From Massiliimalia sp050943535 (lineage in GTDB: Bacteria > Bacillota > Clostridia > Oscillospirales > Ruminococcaceae), in the NCBI GenBank assembly GCA_050943535.1, contig JBMNPJ010000002.1, positions 124,001 to 188,000 on the forward strand: a DNA stretch of 64,000 nucleotides, read 5' to 3'. This document shows, one piece after another, positions 26,094-35,029 of the stretch. The position numbers and the translations under genes were made by a program. The notes beneath the pieces are model-generated. The model searched no databases. It saw nothing but the letters and a program-made list of their open reading frames with translations, and was not told where the DNA came from. Every line of letters starts with the position of its first letter. Within the stretch, counting starts at the first letter, position 1.

Positions 26094-27121
26094 TGAAGCG
26101 AGGAAATATTTCGGTTTTTATTCCCCATTTGGGGTGTCCTCATCAGTGCAGCTTTTGCAATCAAAAAACAATCACCGGTCAAGTGAAAGCACCTTCCCCA
26201 GAAGAAGTGGATCATGTTTTGTTTGAGGCGGTGAACCGTTTGGGCACCTGTCCGGAGCAGACGGAAATTGCCTTTTTCGGGGGGAGCTTTACCGCGGTGG
26301 ATGCCCAGTATCGAACAGCGCTTTTACAGACAGCATATGAGTATGTTGAGCGGTATCATCTTCGGGGAATTCGGATTTCTACTCGGCCGGATTGCATAGA
26401 CGAAAGGATTTTGGATGAACTTTGCCAGTATGGAGTGACTTCTGTTGAGTTGGGTGCCCAGAGTATGGATGACCGGGTTCTGCAAATGAACCAACGAGGA
26501 CATACGGCGGAAGATGTCCGTTTCGCTAGCCGTAGAATCCGTCAGCGTGGGATAGAGCTGGGACTGCAGATGATGACAGGGCTTTACGGCCAGACCGATG
26601 ATTCTGCAAGGCAGACGGCCGCTGAGCTGGCAGAGCTTTTGCCGGATACCGTGCGTATTTATCCCACTGTGGTGCTGGAAGGAACGGAGCTAGACCGGCT
26701 GCGAGCACTGGGAGAATATGTACCTCAGACTTTGGAACAGGCGGTGGAACTTTGCGGAGAACTGCTGATGTTTTTTGAAAGCAGAGGAATTCCGGTGATT
26801 AAGTTGGGTCTGCATGCTTCACAGGAAGTGGAACAGCAGAAAACGGGAGGCGCCTATCATCCTGCATTTCGGGAATTGTGTGAAAGCAGGATTTACCTAA
26901 ACGAAGCAAAAAAGGTACTTTTGAAAGCTCCGAAAACGGATGTCATCTACGTAGCACCCAATGCCGTTTCTAAAATGGCAGGACAGCATCGGAGAAATCT
27001 GCTTACATTGGAGCAGCTTTTGGGACATGCTGTAAAAGTGCGGGGACTTTCAGAGTGTACACCTTATCAGGTGAAAATATCATGCTGTGAATCAGAAAAC
27101 TGTAACAAAAGTGAACTGTAA
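26093..27121 (+). CDS. Radical SAM protein, Elp3-like class without acetyltransferase domain
   Basis: A 342-residue radical SAM enzyme. The cluster-binding motif is GCPHQCSFCNQKTITG (CxxxCxxC, about residues 14-29), followed by a TIM-barrel core with IAFFGGSFTAVD, GIRISTRPDCID and GVTSVELGAQSMDDRVLQMN. These motifs match the Elp3/COG1243-like group, but there is no GNAT domain, so tRNA modification of the Elp3 type is only a guess. Its ATG overlaps the rnc stop by one base, and it lies between rnc and smc, a conserved clostridial position. Confidence 0.85.
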   Translation: MKRGNISVFIPHLGCPHQCSFCNQKTITGQVKAPSPEEVDHVLFEAVNRLGTCPEQTEIAFFGGSFTAVDAQYRTALLQTAYEYVERYHLRGIRISTRPDCIDERILDELCQYGVTSVELGAQSMDDRVLQMNQRGHTAEDVRFASRRIRQRGIELGLQMMTGLYGQTDDSARQTAAELAELLPDTVRIYPTVVLEGTELDRLRALGEYVPQTLEQAVELCGELLMFFESRGIPVIKLGLHASQEVEQQKTGGAYHPAFRELCESRIYLNEAKKVLLKAPKTDVIYVAPNAVSKMAGQHRRNLLTLEQLLGHAVKVRGLSECTPYQVKISCCESENCNKSEL

Positions 27122-27178
27122 CAAAAGTGACAGGAAGGAATTTCCGTCTGTTTGAAACTGCAAGAAAGGAGCAGAAAT

Positions 27179-30100
27179 TTGCTACTGAAATCATTGGAAA
27201 TTCAGGGGTTTAAATCATTTCCTGACAAGACAAAAATTGATTTTGGCTCTGGGTTAACTGCGGTAGTAGGACCCAACGGGAGCGGAAAAAGCAATATCAG
27301 CGACGCAATGCGCTGGGTTATGGGGGAACAGTCTACCCGTAATCTGCGGGGCGCCCGCATGGAAGATGTTATTTTTACCGGAACCCGAAACCGAAAATCA
27401 CAGGGCTTTGCGGAGGTATCACTGTATATTGATAATTCCGACAAAACCCTGCCTATGGAACAGCAGGAAGTGAAAATTACCCGAAAATATTACCGAAGCG
27501 GGGAAAGTGAATACCGGATTAACGGGGATGAAGTTCGCCTTCGGGATATTCATGAACTGTTTATGGATACCGGATTGGGTCGTGACGGCTATGCTATGGT
27601 AGGGCAAGGGCGCATTGCGGAAATTGTTCAGTCCCGAAGCGATGAGCGGCGGGAAATTTTTGAAGAAGCAGCCGGAATCTCCAAATATCGGTACCGGAAA
27701 AATGACGCGGAGAAGAAACTGTCTTCTGCTGAAGAAAACCTGGTTCGTCTTCAGGATATTTTAGGAGAGCTGGAAGAACGGGTTGCTCCTTTGGAAGAAC
27801 AGTCTAAAAAAGCGAAAGAATTTTTGGATTTGGCTCAGCGGAAAAAGACACTGGAAATTTCCAGCTGGATGTATACACTGGAACAGGAAAACCAGCTTTT
27901 GAAAGACCAGCAGGATAAGATTCTGGCCAGACAGCTTGCTCACGAAGAAGTGGAAGAACAGCAAAAACAGATGGAGCTGGAAATCCAGAATTTATATACT
28001 AGAATGCAGCAGTGTTTGGTAGAGATTGATGAACTGCGCCGGCAAAAAGAACAGGCTTCTCAGGAAGTTTCTCAAATTGAAGCTTCTATCGCTGTGTGCC
28101 AAAATGATTTGGAACATAACCGGCAAAATAAGCTGCGCATGGAAAACCAGATGGTTCAGTTTCAGGAAAATCAGAACGCTTTTGCCAAACTGCATTCAGA
28201 AAAACAGGAAGACCTGGATGAACTGAATGAATCCTTGGAACAGGCAGAAGAAGACATTGTATACAAAGAATCCCTCTTGCTGGAGCTTTCTCGGAAAGCA
28301 GAACAGGCAGCCGGTCAGATTGGAACACTCAATCAGGAGATTAACAGTCTGCTTATGCGCCAATCACAGAACAAATTGGAAGGAATCCAATTGGCGGCAC
28401 AGCGGGATGAAGAAAAAGAACAATTTGAAAAAAATCAGCTTCAGCTGAAACAAAAAGAGGAAGATATTCATCTTAATCAAAGGGAGCTTGAGCAAGCTTT
28501 GGAACTTTCCGCTCATTTAGATGATCGGAATCAGGAAATTGAGAATATGCTCAAGGGGTACGAGCTGAAATTGTCCCGTCGGGAAGAACAGCTTCAAACC
28601 ATTCGAAAAGAACTCTCTGGATTGGATTTACAGTATAAAGAAAAACAGCAAAAAGCAAAACTGCTTTCTGACTTAGAGGAAAATCTGGAAGGATTTGCTT
28701 ATAGTGTCAAAGCCGTGCTGCAGGCTGGCAAACGAGGAGTACTCAAAGGAATTCGCGGTACAGTAGCACAGCTTTTGACAGTGTCCGAAACCTATTCTGT
28801 AGCCATTGAAACAGCTTTGGGCGGAAGTTTGCAGCACATTGTTGTAGAGAATGAAAACTGCGGGAAAAATGCCATTGGATACTTAAAACGGGAAAATGCT
28901 GGACGAGCCACCGTACTTCCCATGACAGCGGTGAAGGGTAACCGTATTTCTTCATCCGGATTTCGGGGAGAAGAAGGGTATGTCGCAGCAGCATATGAAC
29001 TGGTAACGTTTGACCCCCAGTATCAGGGGATTGTAGATTCTCTGCTGGGACGGATCTTAGTGGCAGAAGATTTGGACAGTGCTGTAGCAATTGCCAAAAA
29101 GAACCAGTATAAATTCCGAATTGTGACCCTGGACGGTCAGCTGGTCAATGCCGGCGGTTCCATGACCGGGGGTTCCCGGGGAAAAGCGCCGGGCTTTTTG
29201 AGCCGAAAGGCGGATATTACTAAACTGACTGGGGAAGCAGAAAAGTTATCTGAAAAGATTACCCAGGTTAAGGAACAGATCGTAAAGCTGGAACAGGATA
29301 TGGCAGCCCAGAAAGGCAAAACTTATGGACTGCGCAACGAATGGACTGCTGTGCGAGAAGACAGGATCCGGTGTGAAGGGGAAGAAAAAAGACTGACCCA
29401 GCTCATCCAACAGGAAACTGAGGAACTCAAACAGATGCGCCGGAATTTGGAGCAGTATCAAAATCGTGCTGCAGGTCAGGAAGACCGGGCACACACTATC
29501 CGGACAGAATTGGATCAAATTGACCGTCAGCTGGAAGAAAAGCGAACGGTTCTGTCAAAACTTCAGAGCAGCAGCGATCAGCAGGAAGATCAGCGTCGTC
29601 AGCTTTCCGAAGAGTGTTCACAAAGCCGTTATCACAAGATGGAAATCCAGCGGGATATCCAGGTGCTGGAACATGAAATGGAAAGTTTAAAACAGCGGGG
29701 CAGCGATACCAAAGCCCAGCTGGCAGCACTGGAACAGGAGTTAAAACAGCTGATTCAGTCAGACGATGATTTGGTGAAAACCATTGAGAATCACCGTCGG
29801 ATGATTGAACAGAAACGGACCGGTTCCGCTTCTATGGAACAGCAGGTTCAGGAGAAAACCCATCTGCGCAATTCTTTGGAAAACAAAGCCACCCAGATGC
29901 GTCAGGAAGAAAAAACTGTTTTGGTGAAAAAGGAACAGATTTCTCAAGAATGGGCACGGGCAGAGGAACGCAGACAGTCCATCCAGAAAGATTATGACGG
30001 AATTATTGCCCGGCTGTGGGAAGAATATCAGTTAACCAGAAGCGAAGCGGCAGAATTTGCCGAAGAAGTGGAAGATATTAAAGAAACAAACCGTCAGCTG

Positions 30101-30754
30101 AGTTTTGTAAAAGGGCAGATTAAAGCGCTGGGAAACGTCAATGTTTCTGCAATTGAAGAGTATCAGGAAGTTTATGAGCGTTATCGCTTTTTAAAGGATC
30201 AGCTGGAGGATGTAAGAAAATCCAAAGGTGAACTAACCCGTTTGATTGAGGATTTGACGGTACAGATGAAGGAAATCTTTGCCCGGAATTTTCAGCAGAT
30301 CAACAGTAATTTTCAGAAAATTTTTATAGATTTATTTGGCGGCGGACAGGCAGAGCTTCGTTTGACCGACCCGGAAGATATTTTAAACTGCGGAATTGAA
30401 ATCTTTGTAGAACCGCCGGGAAAAATTATCCGCAATTTGAGTTTGCTGTCTGGTGGCGAGCAGGCATTTGTGGCAATTGCCATTTATTTTGCGATTTTAA
30501 AAGTTCGCCCTGCACCGTTTTGTATTCTGGACGAAATTGAAGCGGCGCTGGACGATGTCAATGTAGGAAAATATGCCCACTATCTGCGCAGAATGAGCGA
30601 TCAGACACAGTTTATTATGATTACCCACCGTCGTGGTTCTATGGAAGAAGCGGACATGCTGTATGGCGTAACCATGCAGGAAGAAGGGGTGTCCAAGCTT
30701 TTGCCGCTGAATATCAGTGAAATTGAGCGGGAAATGGGAGAAGCGGTTAGCTGA
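27179..30754 (+). CDS. smc: Chromosome segregation/condensin ATPase Smc
   Basis: A 1191-residue SMC protein that compacts and segregates the chromosome together with ScpA and ScpB. The Walker A loop VVGPNGSGKSN is at about residues 29-39. Two long coiled coils surround a hinge near 500-660 (GTVAQLLTVSETYSVAIETA; NAGGSMTGGS). The C-terminal head has the ABC signature LSLLSGGEQAFVA and Walker B FCILDEIEAALDD. The start is TTG 27179, giving MLLKSLEIQGFKSF, with AAAGGAG 8 bases upstream; an upstream in-frame TTG at 27152 gives an atypical N-terminus. ftsY follows. Confidence 0.97.
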   Translation: MLLKSLEIQGFKSFPDKTKIDFGSGLTAVVGPNGSGKSNISDAMRWVMGEQSTRNLRGARMEDVIFTGTRNRKSQGFAEVSLYIDNSDKTLPMEQQEVKITRKYYRSGESEYRINGDEVRLRDIHELFMDTGLGRDGYAMVGQGRIAEIVQSRSDERREIFEEAAGISKYRYRKNDAEKKLSSAEENLVRLQDILGELEERVAPLEEQSKKAKEFLDLAQRKKTLEISSWMYTLEQENQLLKDQQDKILARQLAHEEVEEQQKQMELEIQNLYTRMQQCLVEIDELRRQKEQASQEVSQIEASIAVCQNDLEHNRQNKLRMENQMVQFQENQNAFAKLHSEKQEDLDELNESLEQAEEDIVYKESLLLELSRKAEQAAGQIGTLNQEINSLLMRQSQNKLEGIQLAAQRDEEKEQFEKNQLQLKQKEEDIHLNQRELEQALELSAHLDDRNQEIENMLKGYELKLSRREEQLQTIRKELSGLDLQYKEKQQKAKLLSDLEENLEGFAYSVKAVLQAGKRGVLKGIRGTVAQLLTVSETYSVAIETALGGSLQHIVVENENCGKNAIGYLKRENAGRATVLPMTAVKGNRISSSGFRGEEGYVAAAYELVTFDPQYQGIVDSLLGRILVAEDLDSAVAIAKKNQYKFRIVTLDGQLVNAGGSMTGGSRGKAPGFLSRKADITKLTGEAEKLSEKITQVKEQIVKLEQDMAAQKGKTYGLRNEWTAVREDRIRCEGEEKRLTQLIQQETEELKQMRRNLEQYQNRAAGQEDRAHTIRTELDQIDRQLEEKRTVLSKLQSSSDQQEDQRRQLSEECSQSRYHKMEIQRDIQVLEHEMESLKQRGSDTKAQLAALEQELKQLIQSDDDLVKTIENHRRMIEQKRTGSASMEQQVQEKTHLRNSLENKATQMRQEEKTVLVKKEQISQEWARAEERRQSIQKDYDGIIARLWEEYQLTRSEAAEFAEEVEDIKETNRQLSFVKGQIKALGNVNVSAIEEYQEVYERYRFLKDQLEDVRKSKGELTRLIEDLTVQMKEIFARNFQQINSNFQKIFIDLFGGGQAELRLTDPEDILNCGIEIFVEPPGKIIRNLSLLSGGEQAFVAIAIYFAILKVRPAPFCILDEIEAALDDVNVGKYAHYLRRMSDQTQFIMITHRRGSMEEADMLYGVTMQEEGVSKLLPLNISEIEREMGEAVS

Positions 30755-30804
30755 TCTATTTTAATGGTTTCCCGAAAAACAGGGCAAAGACAGGAGGAAA
30801 GAAA

Positions 30805-31710
30805 ATGGGATTTTTTGAAAAGATTAAATCCGGACTGAAAAAAACCAAAGATTCTATGGTAAAGCAGGTCGAAACCCTGATTAATTCCTTTACCAAAATT
30901 GATGAAGAATTTTTTGAGGAATTAGAAGAAACTTTGATTATGTGTGATGTGGGGGTTGCTACTTCTACAAAGATTTGCGATTTGCTTCGTGCAAAAGTAA
31001 AAGAAACTGGCGCTACCGATCCGGCTCAGATTAAGCAGATGCTCAAAGAGATTATCAGCGACATGCTGGTAGGCGGAGAGGAACTGAATACCCACACCAA
31101 ACCGTCTATGATTTTGGTGATTGGGGTCAATGGGGTAGGAAAAACCACCACCATTGGAAAATTGGCGGCCAATCTAAAAGCGCAGGGAAAGAGTGTAGTA
31201 CTGGGTGCTGCGGATACCTTTCGCGCAGCTGCCATTGATCAGCTGCAGATTTGGGCAGACCGTGCAGGCGTGCCTTTGGTAAAACATCAGGAAGGCGCCG
31301 ATCCTGCTGCTGTAGTTTTCGATTCTATTACTGCTGCCAAAGCAAGAGGGGCAGATGTGGTAATTTGTGATACAGCAGGACGGCTGCACAACAAGAAAAA
31401 CCTGATGGACGAGCTTTCCAAAATTGGTCGCGTTATCGATCGTGAAATGGAAGGCTGTGACAAAGAGGTTTTGTTGGTACTGGATGCTACCACCGGCCAA
31501 AATGCGGTGAATCAGGCAAAACAGTTTCAGGAGGCTGCCGGGATTACCGGAATTGTGCTCACCAAACTGGATGGGACTGCTCGGGGCGGCATTGTAATTG
31601 CGATTAAAGACGAATTGGGCTTACCAGTAAAATATATTGGGGTAGGAGAACAGATCGACGACTTGCAGCCGTTTTCACCTCAGGACTTTGCCAATGCGTT
31701 GTTTGATTAA
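30805..31710 (+). CDS. ftsY: Signal recognition particle receptor FtsY
   Basis: A 301-residue SRP GTPase that docks ribosome-SRP complexes at the membrane. It is the short form: a basic N-terminal helix (GFFEKIKSGLKKTKDSMVKQ) followed directly by the NG domain, with no acidic A domain. G1 is GVNGVGKTTTIGKLA, then DTFRAAAIDQL, G3 DTAGRLHNK, and TKLDGTARGG near the end. An SD (CAGGAGGAAAG) precedes the ATG. It follows smc as in many Firmicutes. Confidence 0.96.
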   Translation: MGFFEKIKSGLKKTKDSMVKQVETLINSFTKIDEEFFEELEETLIMCDVGVATSTKICDLLRAKVKETGATDPAQIKQMLKEIISDMLVGGEELNTHTKPSMILVIGVNGVGKTTTIGKLAANLKAQGKSVVLGAADTFRAAAIDQLQIWADRAGVPLVKHQEGADPAAVVFDSITAAKARGADVVICDTAGRLHNKKNLMDELSKIGRVIDREMEGCDKEVLLVLDATTGQNAVNQAKQFQEAAGITGIVLTKLDGTARGGIVIAIKDELGLPVKYIGVGEQIDDLQPFSPQDFANALFD

Positions 31711-31748
31711 AAGTATTTGAGAAACAGGCTGTCAGGAGGAATCAGCAG

Positions 31749-32345
31749 ATGATGAAAATTGTAATTGCTACCAAAAACCAACATAAATTAAAAGAATTCA
31801 AACGCATTCTGGAACCATTGGGATATGAAGTGCTGTCACAGGCAGATGCAGGAGTGGATGTAGACGTAGAAGAAACCGGGACTACTTTTGAAGAAAACTC
31901 CATGTTAAAGGCACAGGCAATTTATCATGCATGTGGTCTGTGCACCATTGCAGATGATTCCGGATTGTCTGTAGATGCTTTGAACGGGGAACCTGGAGTA
32001 TATTCTGCCCGGTATGGAGGCCCTGGACTGGATGACGAGGGCAGATGCCGTCTGCTTTTGAAAAATATGGAACAGGTGCCGATTTTAGAACGAACCGCCC
32101 GTTTTGTCAGTGTGATTTCCCTGATTTTCTCAGAAAATGATAAGCGTGTATATCGTGGAGAAGCAGAAGGCATGATCGGGTATGATATGCTGGGAAAAGA
32201 CGGGTTTGGTTATGATCCGGTGTTTATGGTAAATGGCACAGATAGTTTTGCCACCTTGACCGGAGCACAGAAAGATAAAATCAGTCACAGGGGAAAAGCA
32301 CTGGAACAGATGCAGGAAGATCTGAAAAACAATCCTCCTGTTTGA
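31749..32345 (+). CDS. rdgB: XTP/dITP diphosphatase (RdgB/HAM1)
   Basis: A 198-residue nucleotide-pool cleaning enzyme that hydrolyses dITP and XTP to monophosphates. Family motifs are IATKNQHKLKEF near the start, TFEENSMLKAQA, IADDSGLSVDALNGEPGVYSAR and GKDGFGYDPVF, and the end has KISHRGKALE. Two ATGs in a row (31749 and 31752) follow AGGAGG. It sits between ftsY and yhbY. Confidence 0.95.
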   Translation: MMKIVIATKNQHKLKEFKRILEPLGYEVLSQADAGVDVDVEETGTTFEENSMLKAQAIYHACGLCTIADDSGLSVDALNGEPGVYSARYGGPGLDDEGRCRLLLKNMEQVPILERTARFVSVISLIFSENDKRVYRGEAEGMIGYDMLGKDGFGYDPVFMVNGTDSFATLTGAQKDKISHRGKALEQMQEDLKNNPPV

Positions 32346-32393
32346 TGAATCATCATGGATTGAGAAGTTTAAAAAGAGAAATGGAGAAAAATT

Positions 32394-32684
32394 ATGTTGA
32401 CAAGTAAACAGCGTGCGAAACTGAGAAGTCAGGCAAACCAGATGGAAACCATTTTGCAGGTAGGAAAAAGCGGAGTGACCGAAGTATTATCTCAGCAGGT
32501 AAGCGATGCCTTGACTGCACGTGAAATGATTAAAATGCGGGTGCTGGAAAACTCTCTGCTCACAGCCAGAGAAGCAGCTCAGGCTTTGGCAGAAGCAACT
32601 GGGGCAGATGTGGTTCAGGTAATCGGAACTCGTTTTGTATTGTTCCGGCGCAATCCAAAAGCTCCTATTTACGAGTTGGATTGA
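32394..32684 (+). CDS. yhbY: YhbY-type CRM-domain RNA-binding protein
   Basis: A 96-residue single CRM-domain protein starting MLTSKQRAKLRSQANQ. The GxxG loop is VGKSGVTE (about 23-30), and the tail carries VIGTRFVLFRRN. Homologues associate with pre-50S ribosomal particles. The ribosomal theme continues with rsfS in the same run. nadD starts one base after its stop. Confidence 0.94.
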   Translation: MLTSKQRAKLRSQANQMETILQVGKSGVTEVLSQQVSDALTAREMIKMRVLENSLLTAREAAQALAEATGADVVQVIGTRFVLFRRNPKAPIYELD

Positions 32685-32685
32685 G

Positions 32686-33300
32686 ATGGAACAGGTTGCC
32701 ATTTTTGGCGGCACATTTAATCCCATTCATAAAGGCCATATTCATCTGTGCCGCCAATGTCAAAAGGCCATGGGGTTTGATCGGGTTATTTTAATGCCCA
32801 CCAATATTCCGCCTCACAAACGGGCACATCATTTGGCTTCCAATGAAGATCGGCTTCAGATGTGTACTTTGGCGGTAAAGGGAAATCCGGATTTTTCTGT
32901 GAGCGATTTGGAAATGCGACGCCAGGGGGTCAGCTATACGGTGGACACGCTGGGGCAGATCCATCAAGAGCATCCAGACTGGAAATTGTTTTTGCTGATT
33001 GGCAGCGATATGCTTTTTATGTTTCACAGATGGTATCAGTGGGAGACCATTCTTTCTTTGGCGGATCTGGTGGTAGGTGCCAGAGAACCGGAAGAGGAAC
33101 AGCGGATGCGGCAGTATGCAGCACAATCCCTTCAGGGAAGTGAAAAGATTCACATTTTAAAGCTGGATGCCATGCCAATGTCTTCTACTGTGATCCGGCG
33201 GATGCTGCGCAACGGAGAAGATCCGGCAGAATATTTGGAACCGGAAGTGTATGAATACATCAATGCGCATCATCTGTATCGGTCTCATGGAAAAGCATGA
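32686..33300 (+). CDS. nadD: Nicotinate-nucleotide adenylyltransferase
   Basis: A 204-residue enzyme that makes deamido-NAD from NaMN and ATP. The nucleotidyltransferase HxGH motif is FGGTFNPIHKGHIHL (about 5-19), and the second motif is SSTVIRRMLRNG (about 165-176). The ATG at 32686 follows the yhbY stop by one base and lies in a coupled position; upstream in-frame starts fall inside yhbY. Confidence 0.96.
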   Translation: MEQVAIFGGTFNPIHKGHIHLCRQCQKAMGFDRVILMPTNIPPHKRAHHLASNEDRLQMCTLAVKGNPDFSVSDLEMRRQGVSYTVDTLGQIHQEHPDWKLFLLIGSDMLFMFHRWYQWETILSLADLVVGAREPEEEQRMRQYAAQSLQGSEKIHILKLDAMPMSSTVIRRMLRNGEDPAEYLEPEVYEYINAHHLYRSHGKA

Positions 33301-33316
33301 CAGAGGAGGAATTTAC

Positions 33317-33907
33317 TTGGAACAGAAAGAATTGGAGCAGCTGGAACATCTGGCAGAACAAAGCCTTTCTAAAAAGCGTTTTCAGCATGTACTGAATGTT
33401 CGGGATCAGGCGGTAAAACTGGGAAAAATCCACGGTGCGGATCTGGAAAAATGTCGGGTAGCGGCACTGCTCCATGATATTACCAAAGAGTTAAAATTCG
33501 ACAATCAGTTGCAAATCATATTGAAATCTGATATAATGTTGAGCGACATTATTTTGAAAAGTGCGCCGCTTTACCATGCTGTTACCGGCAGTATTTACGC
33601 GAAAGAAGAATTGGGAATTACTGATCCGGACATTCTCAATGCCATTAAGTATCATACAATTGGTCGTGCCGGAATGTCAAAGCTGGAAAAGATTATTTAC
33701 ATTGCAGATGCTACATCTGCAGACCGTACTTATAAAGAGGTACAGCGTTTTCGGGAATTGTCTTTTGCAGATTTGGACAATTGTATGTTTGAAATGGTAA
33801 AGCATACCATCCGTTATTTAGTAAAAGATGGTTGTCTTCTTCCGTCTGATACCATTGACTGCTATAATGAATTGGCAGCCTCTTTACATAAGCAGACGGG
33901 AAAATAG
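33317..33907 (+). CDS. yqeK: YqeK-type HD-domain hydrolase, probable Ap4A phosphatase
   Basis: A 196-residue HD protein. The metal-binding residues are in RFQHVLNVRDQAVKLG (first His), AALLHDITKE (HD pair) and IKYHTIGRAGMSKLEKIIYIAD. YqeK proteins split diadenosine tetraphosphate symmetrically. The start is TTG 33317, 7 bases after AGAGGAGG; upstream in-frame ATGs are inside nadD. It belongs to the nadD-yqeK-LCP-rsfS group. Confidence 0.92.
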   Translation: MEQKELEQLEHLAEQSLSKKRFQHVLNVRDQAVKLGKIHGADLEKCRVAALLHDITKELKFDNQLQIILKSDIMLSDIILKSAPLYHAVTGSIYAKEELGITDPDILNAIKYHTIGRAGMSKLEKIIYIADATSADRTYKEVQRFRELSFADLDNCMFEMVKHTIRYLVKDGCLLPSDTIDCYNELAASLHKQTGK

Positions 33908-33945
33908 CTGTTAAGGAATGGGCATGAGGAGGTCGTGCGGAAAAT

Positions 33946-34992
33946 ATGGCAAATGCAAGGCTAAAAAAAAGAAAGAAAAAGGTGCGTCTTACCCTGGCAG
34001 GGAAATTCGTGGTAGGGATCAGCGTCCTGGCAATTGTAGCATCTGTTTTGACAGTCACGGGTTTACTGCTGCTGAATACCCAAATTCTAAGTGGCGGCGA
34101 AAAATTTTCTCCGATTAAAACACCGGGACATATTCAGGATAAAGTGTCTACTTTTTTAGTATTGGGGATTTCTGACGATGAATCAGAACGGGAAAGCACC
34201 GCTTTAACCGATACAATTTTGCTGGCACAAGTGGATTTTGAAAAAGAGAAAGTCAGTATTCTGCAAATTCCAAGAGACACTTATGTAGGCGGGGAAGTAA
34301 CTCCTACAGGAAAAATTAACGCCATTTATAACCGAAGTGACAAATGGGATTATCATGGTTTAGAAGGTTTGACACAAAAGATTCATGAAATGTTCCAGAT
34401 TGAAATTGACCATTATGTTACTATGAAAATGGATGGTTTTGCAGATATTGTAGACAGCATTGGCGGAGTACCTATGGATGTTCCAGTGGATATGGAACTG
34501 AATGGGACTGTGGTAAAAGCCGGACCCCAGGTGCTGAATGGGGAACAGGCAATTGCGGTGGTTCGTACCAGAAATGTGTACTCTAATCAGGATTTGGGAC
34601 GTATTGAAACACAGCGAGCGTTTTTATCCGCTTTTGCAAACCAGTGCCTAAGTTTGGGACCTTCTCAAATGGTTTCCTTAATTCCGAAATGCTTTGAATC
34701 TGTGAATACGGATTTGACTGCGCTGGAAGCAGTGGACTATTATAAAGAAGTCAAAGACTTTGATCTTTCTAATGTTTCTATTATGACAGTTCCGGGAGTT
34801 TCCACAAGACATGGTGATCAGGATGTATATTCTGTTTACCCTAATCATACAGCCAAGATGCTGAATGATTATTTCCGTCCTTATTCTGATCCGGTTGATG
34901 CCAGTCAGCTTCAGATTTTGGCTTTGGAAGAAGAGCCTCCGCTGGAAGACAGCGATGATGGCAGCAATATTGGAACCTTAAACCAATACTAA
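33946..34992 (+). CDS. LytR-CpsA-Psr (LCP) family cell-wall glycopolymer ligase, first copy
   Basis: A 348-residue membrane-anchored enzyme. A basic cytoplasmic start (RLKKRKKKVR) precedes one membrane helix (GISVLAIVASVLTVTGLLLL, about 24-43). The LCP domain shows TALTDTILLAQVD, SILQIPRDTYV, IDHYVTMKMDGFADIVDSIG and GEQAIAVVRTRN. LCP enzymes move undecaprenyl-linked teichoic acid or other polymer onto peptidoglycan, outside the cell. A close paralogue lies directly downstream. The SD AGGAGG is rather far (13 bases) from the ATG. Confidence 0.92.
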   Translation: MANARLKKRKKKVRLTLAGKFVVGISVLAIVASVLTVTGLLLLNTQILSGGEKFSPIKTPGHIQDKVSTFLVLGISDDESERESTALTDTILLAQVDFEKEKVSILQIPRDTYVGGEVTPTGKINAIYNRSDKWDYHGLEGLTQKIHEMFQIEIDHYVTMKMDGFADIVDSIGGVPMDVPVDMELNGTVVKAGPQVLNGEQAIAVVRTRNVYSNQDLGRIETQRAFLSAFANQCLSLGPSQMVSLIPKCFESVNTDLTALEAVDYYKEVKDFDLSNVSIMTVPGVSTRHGDQDVYSVYPNHTAKMLNDYFRPYSDPVDASQLQILALEEEPPLEDSDDGSNIGTLNQY

Positions 34993-35029
34993 CCACAGGA
35001 AGAAAAAAGAAAGGTATGGGTAGATAGCC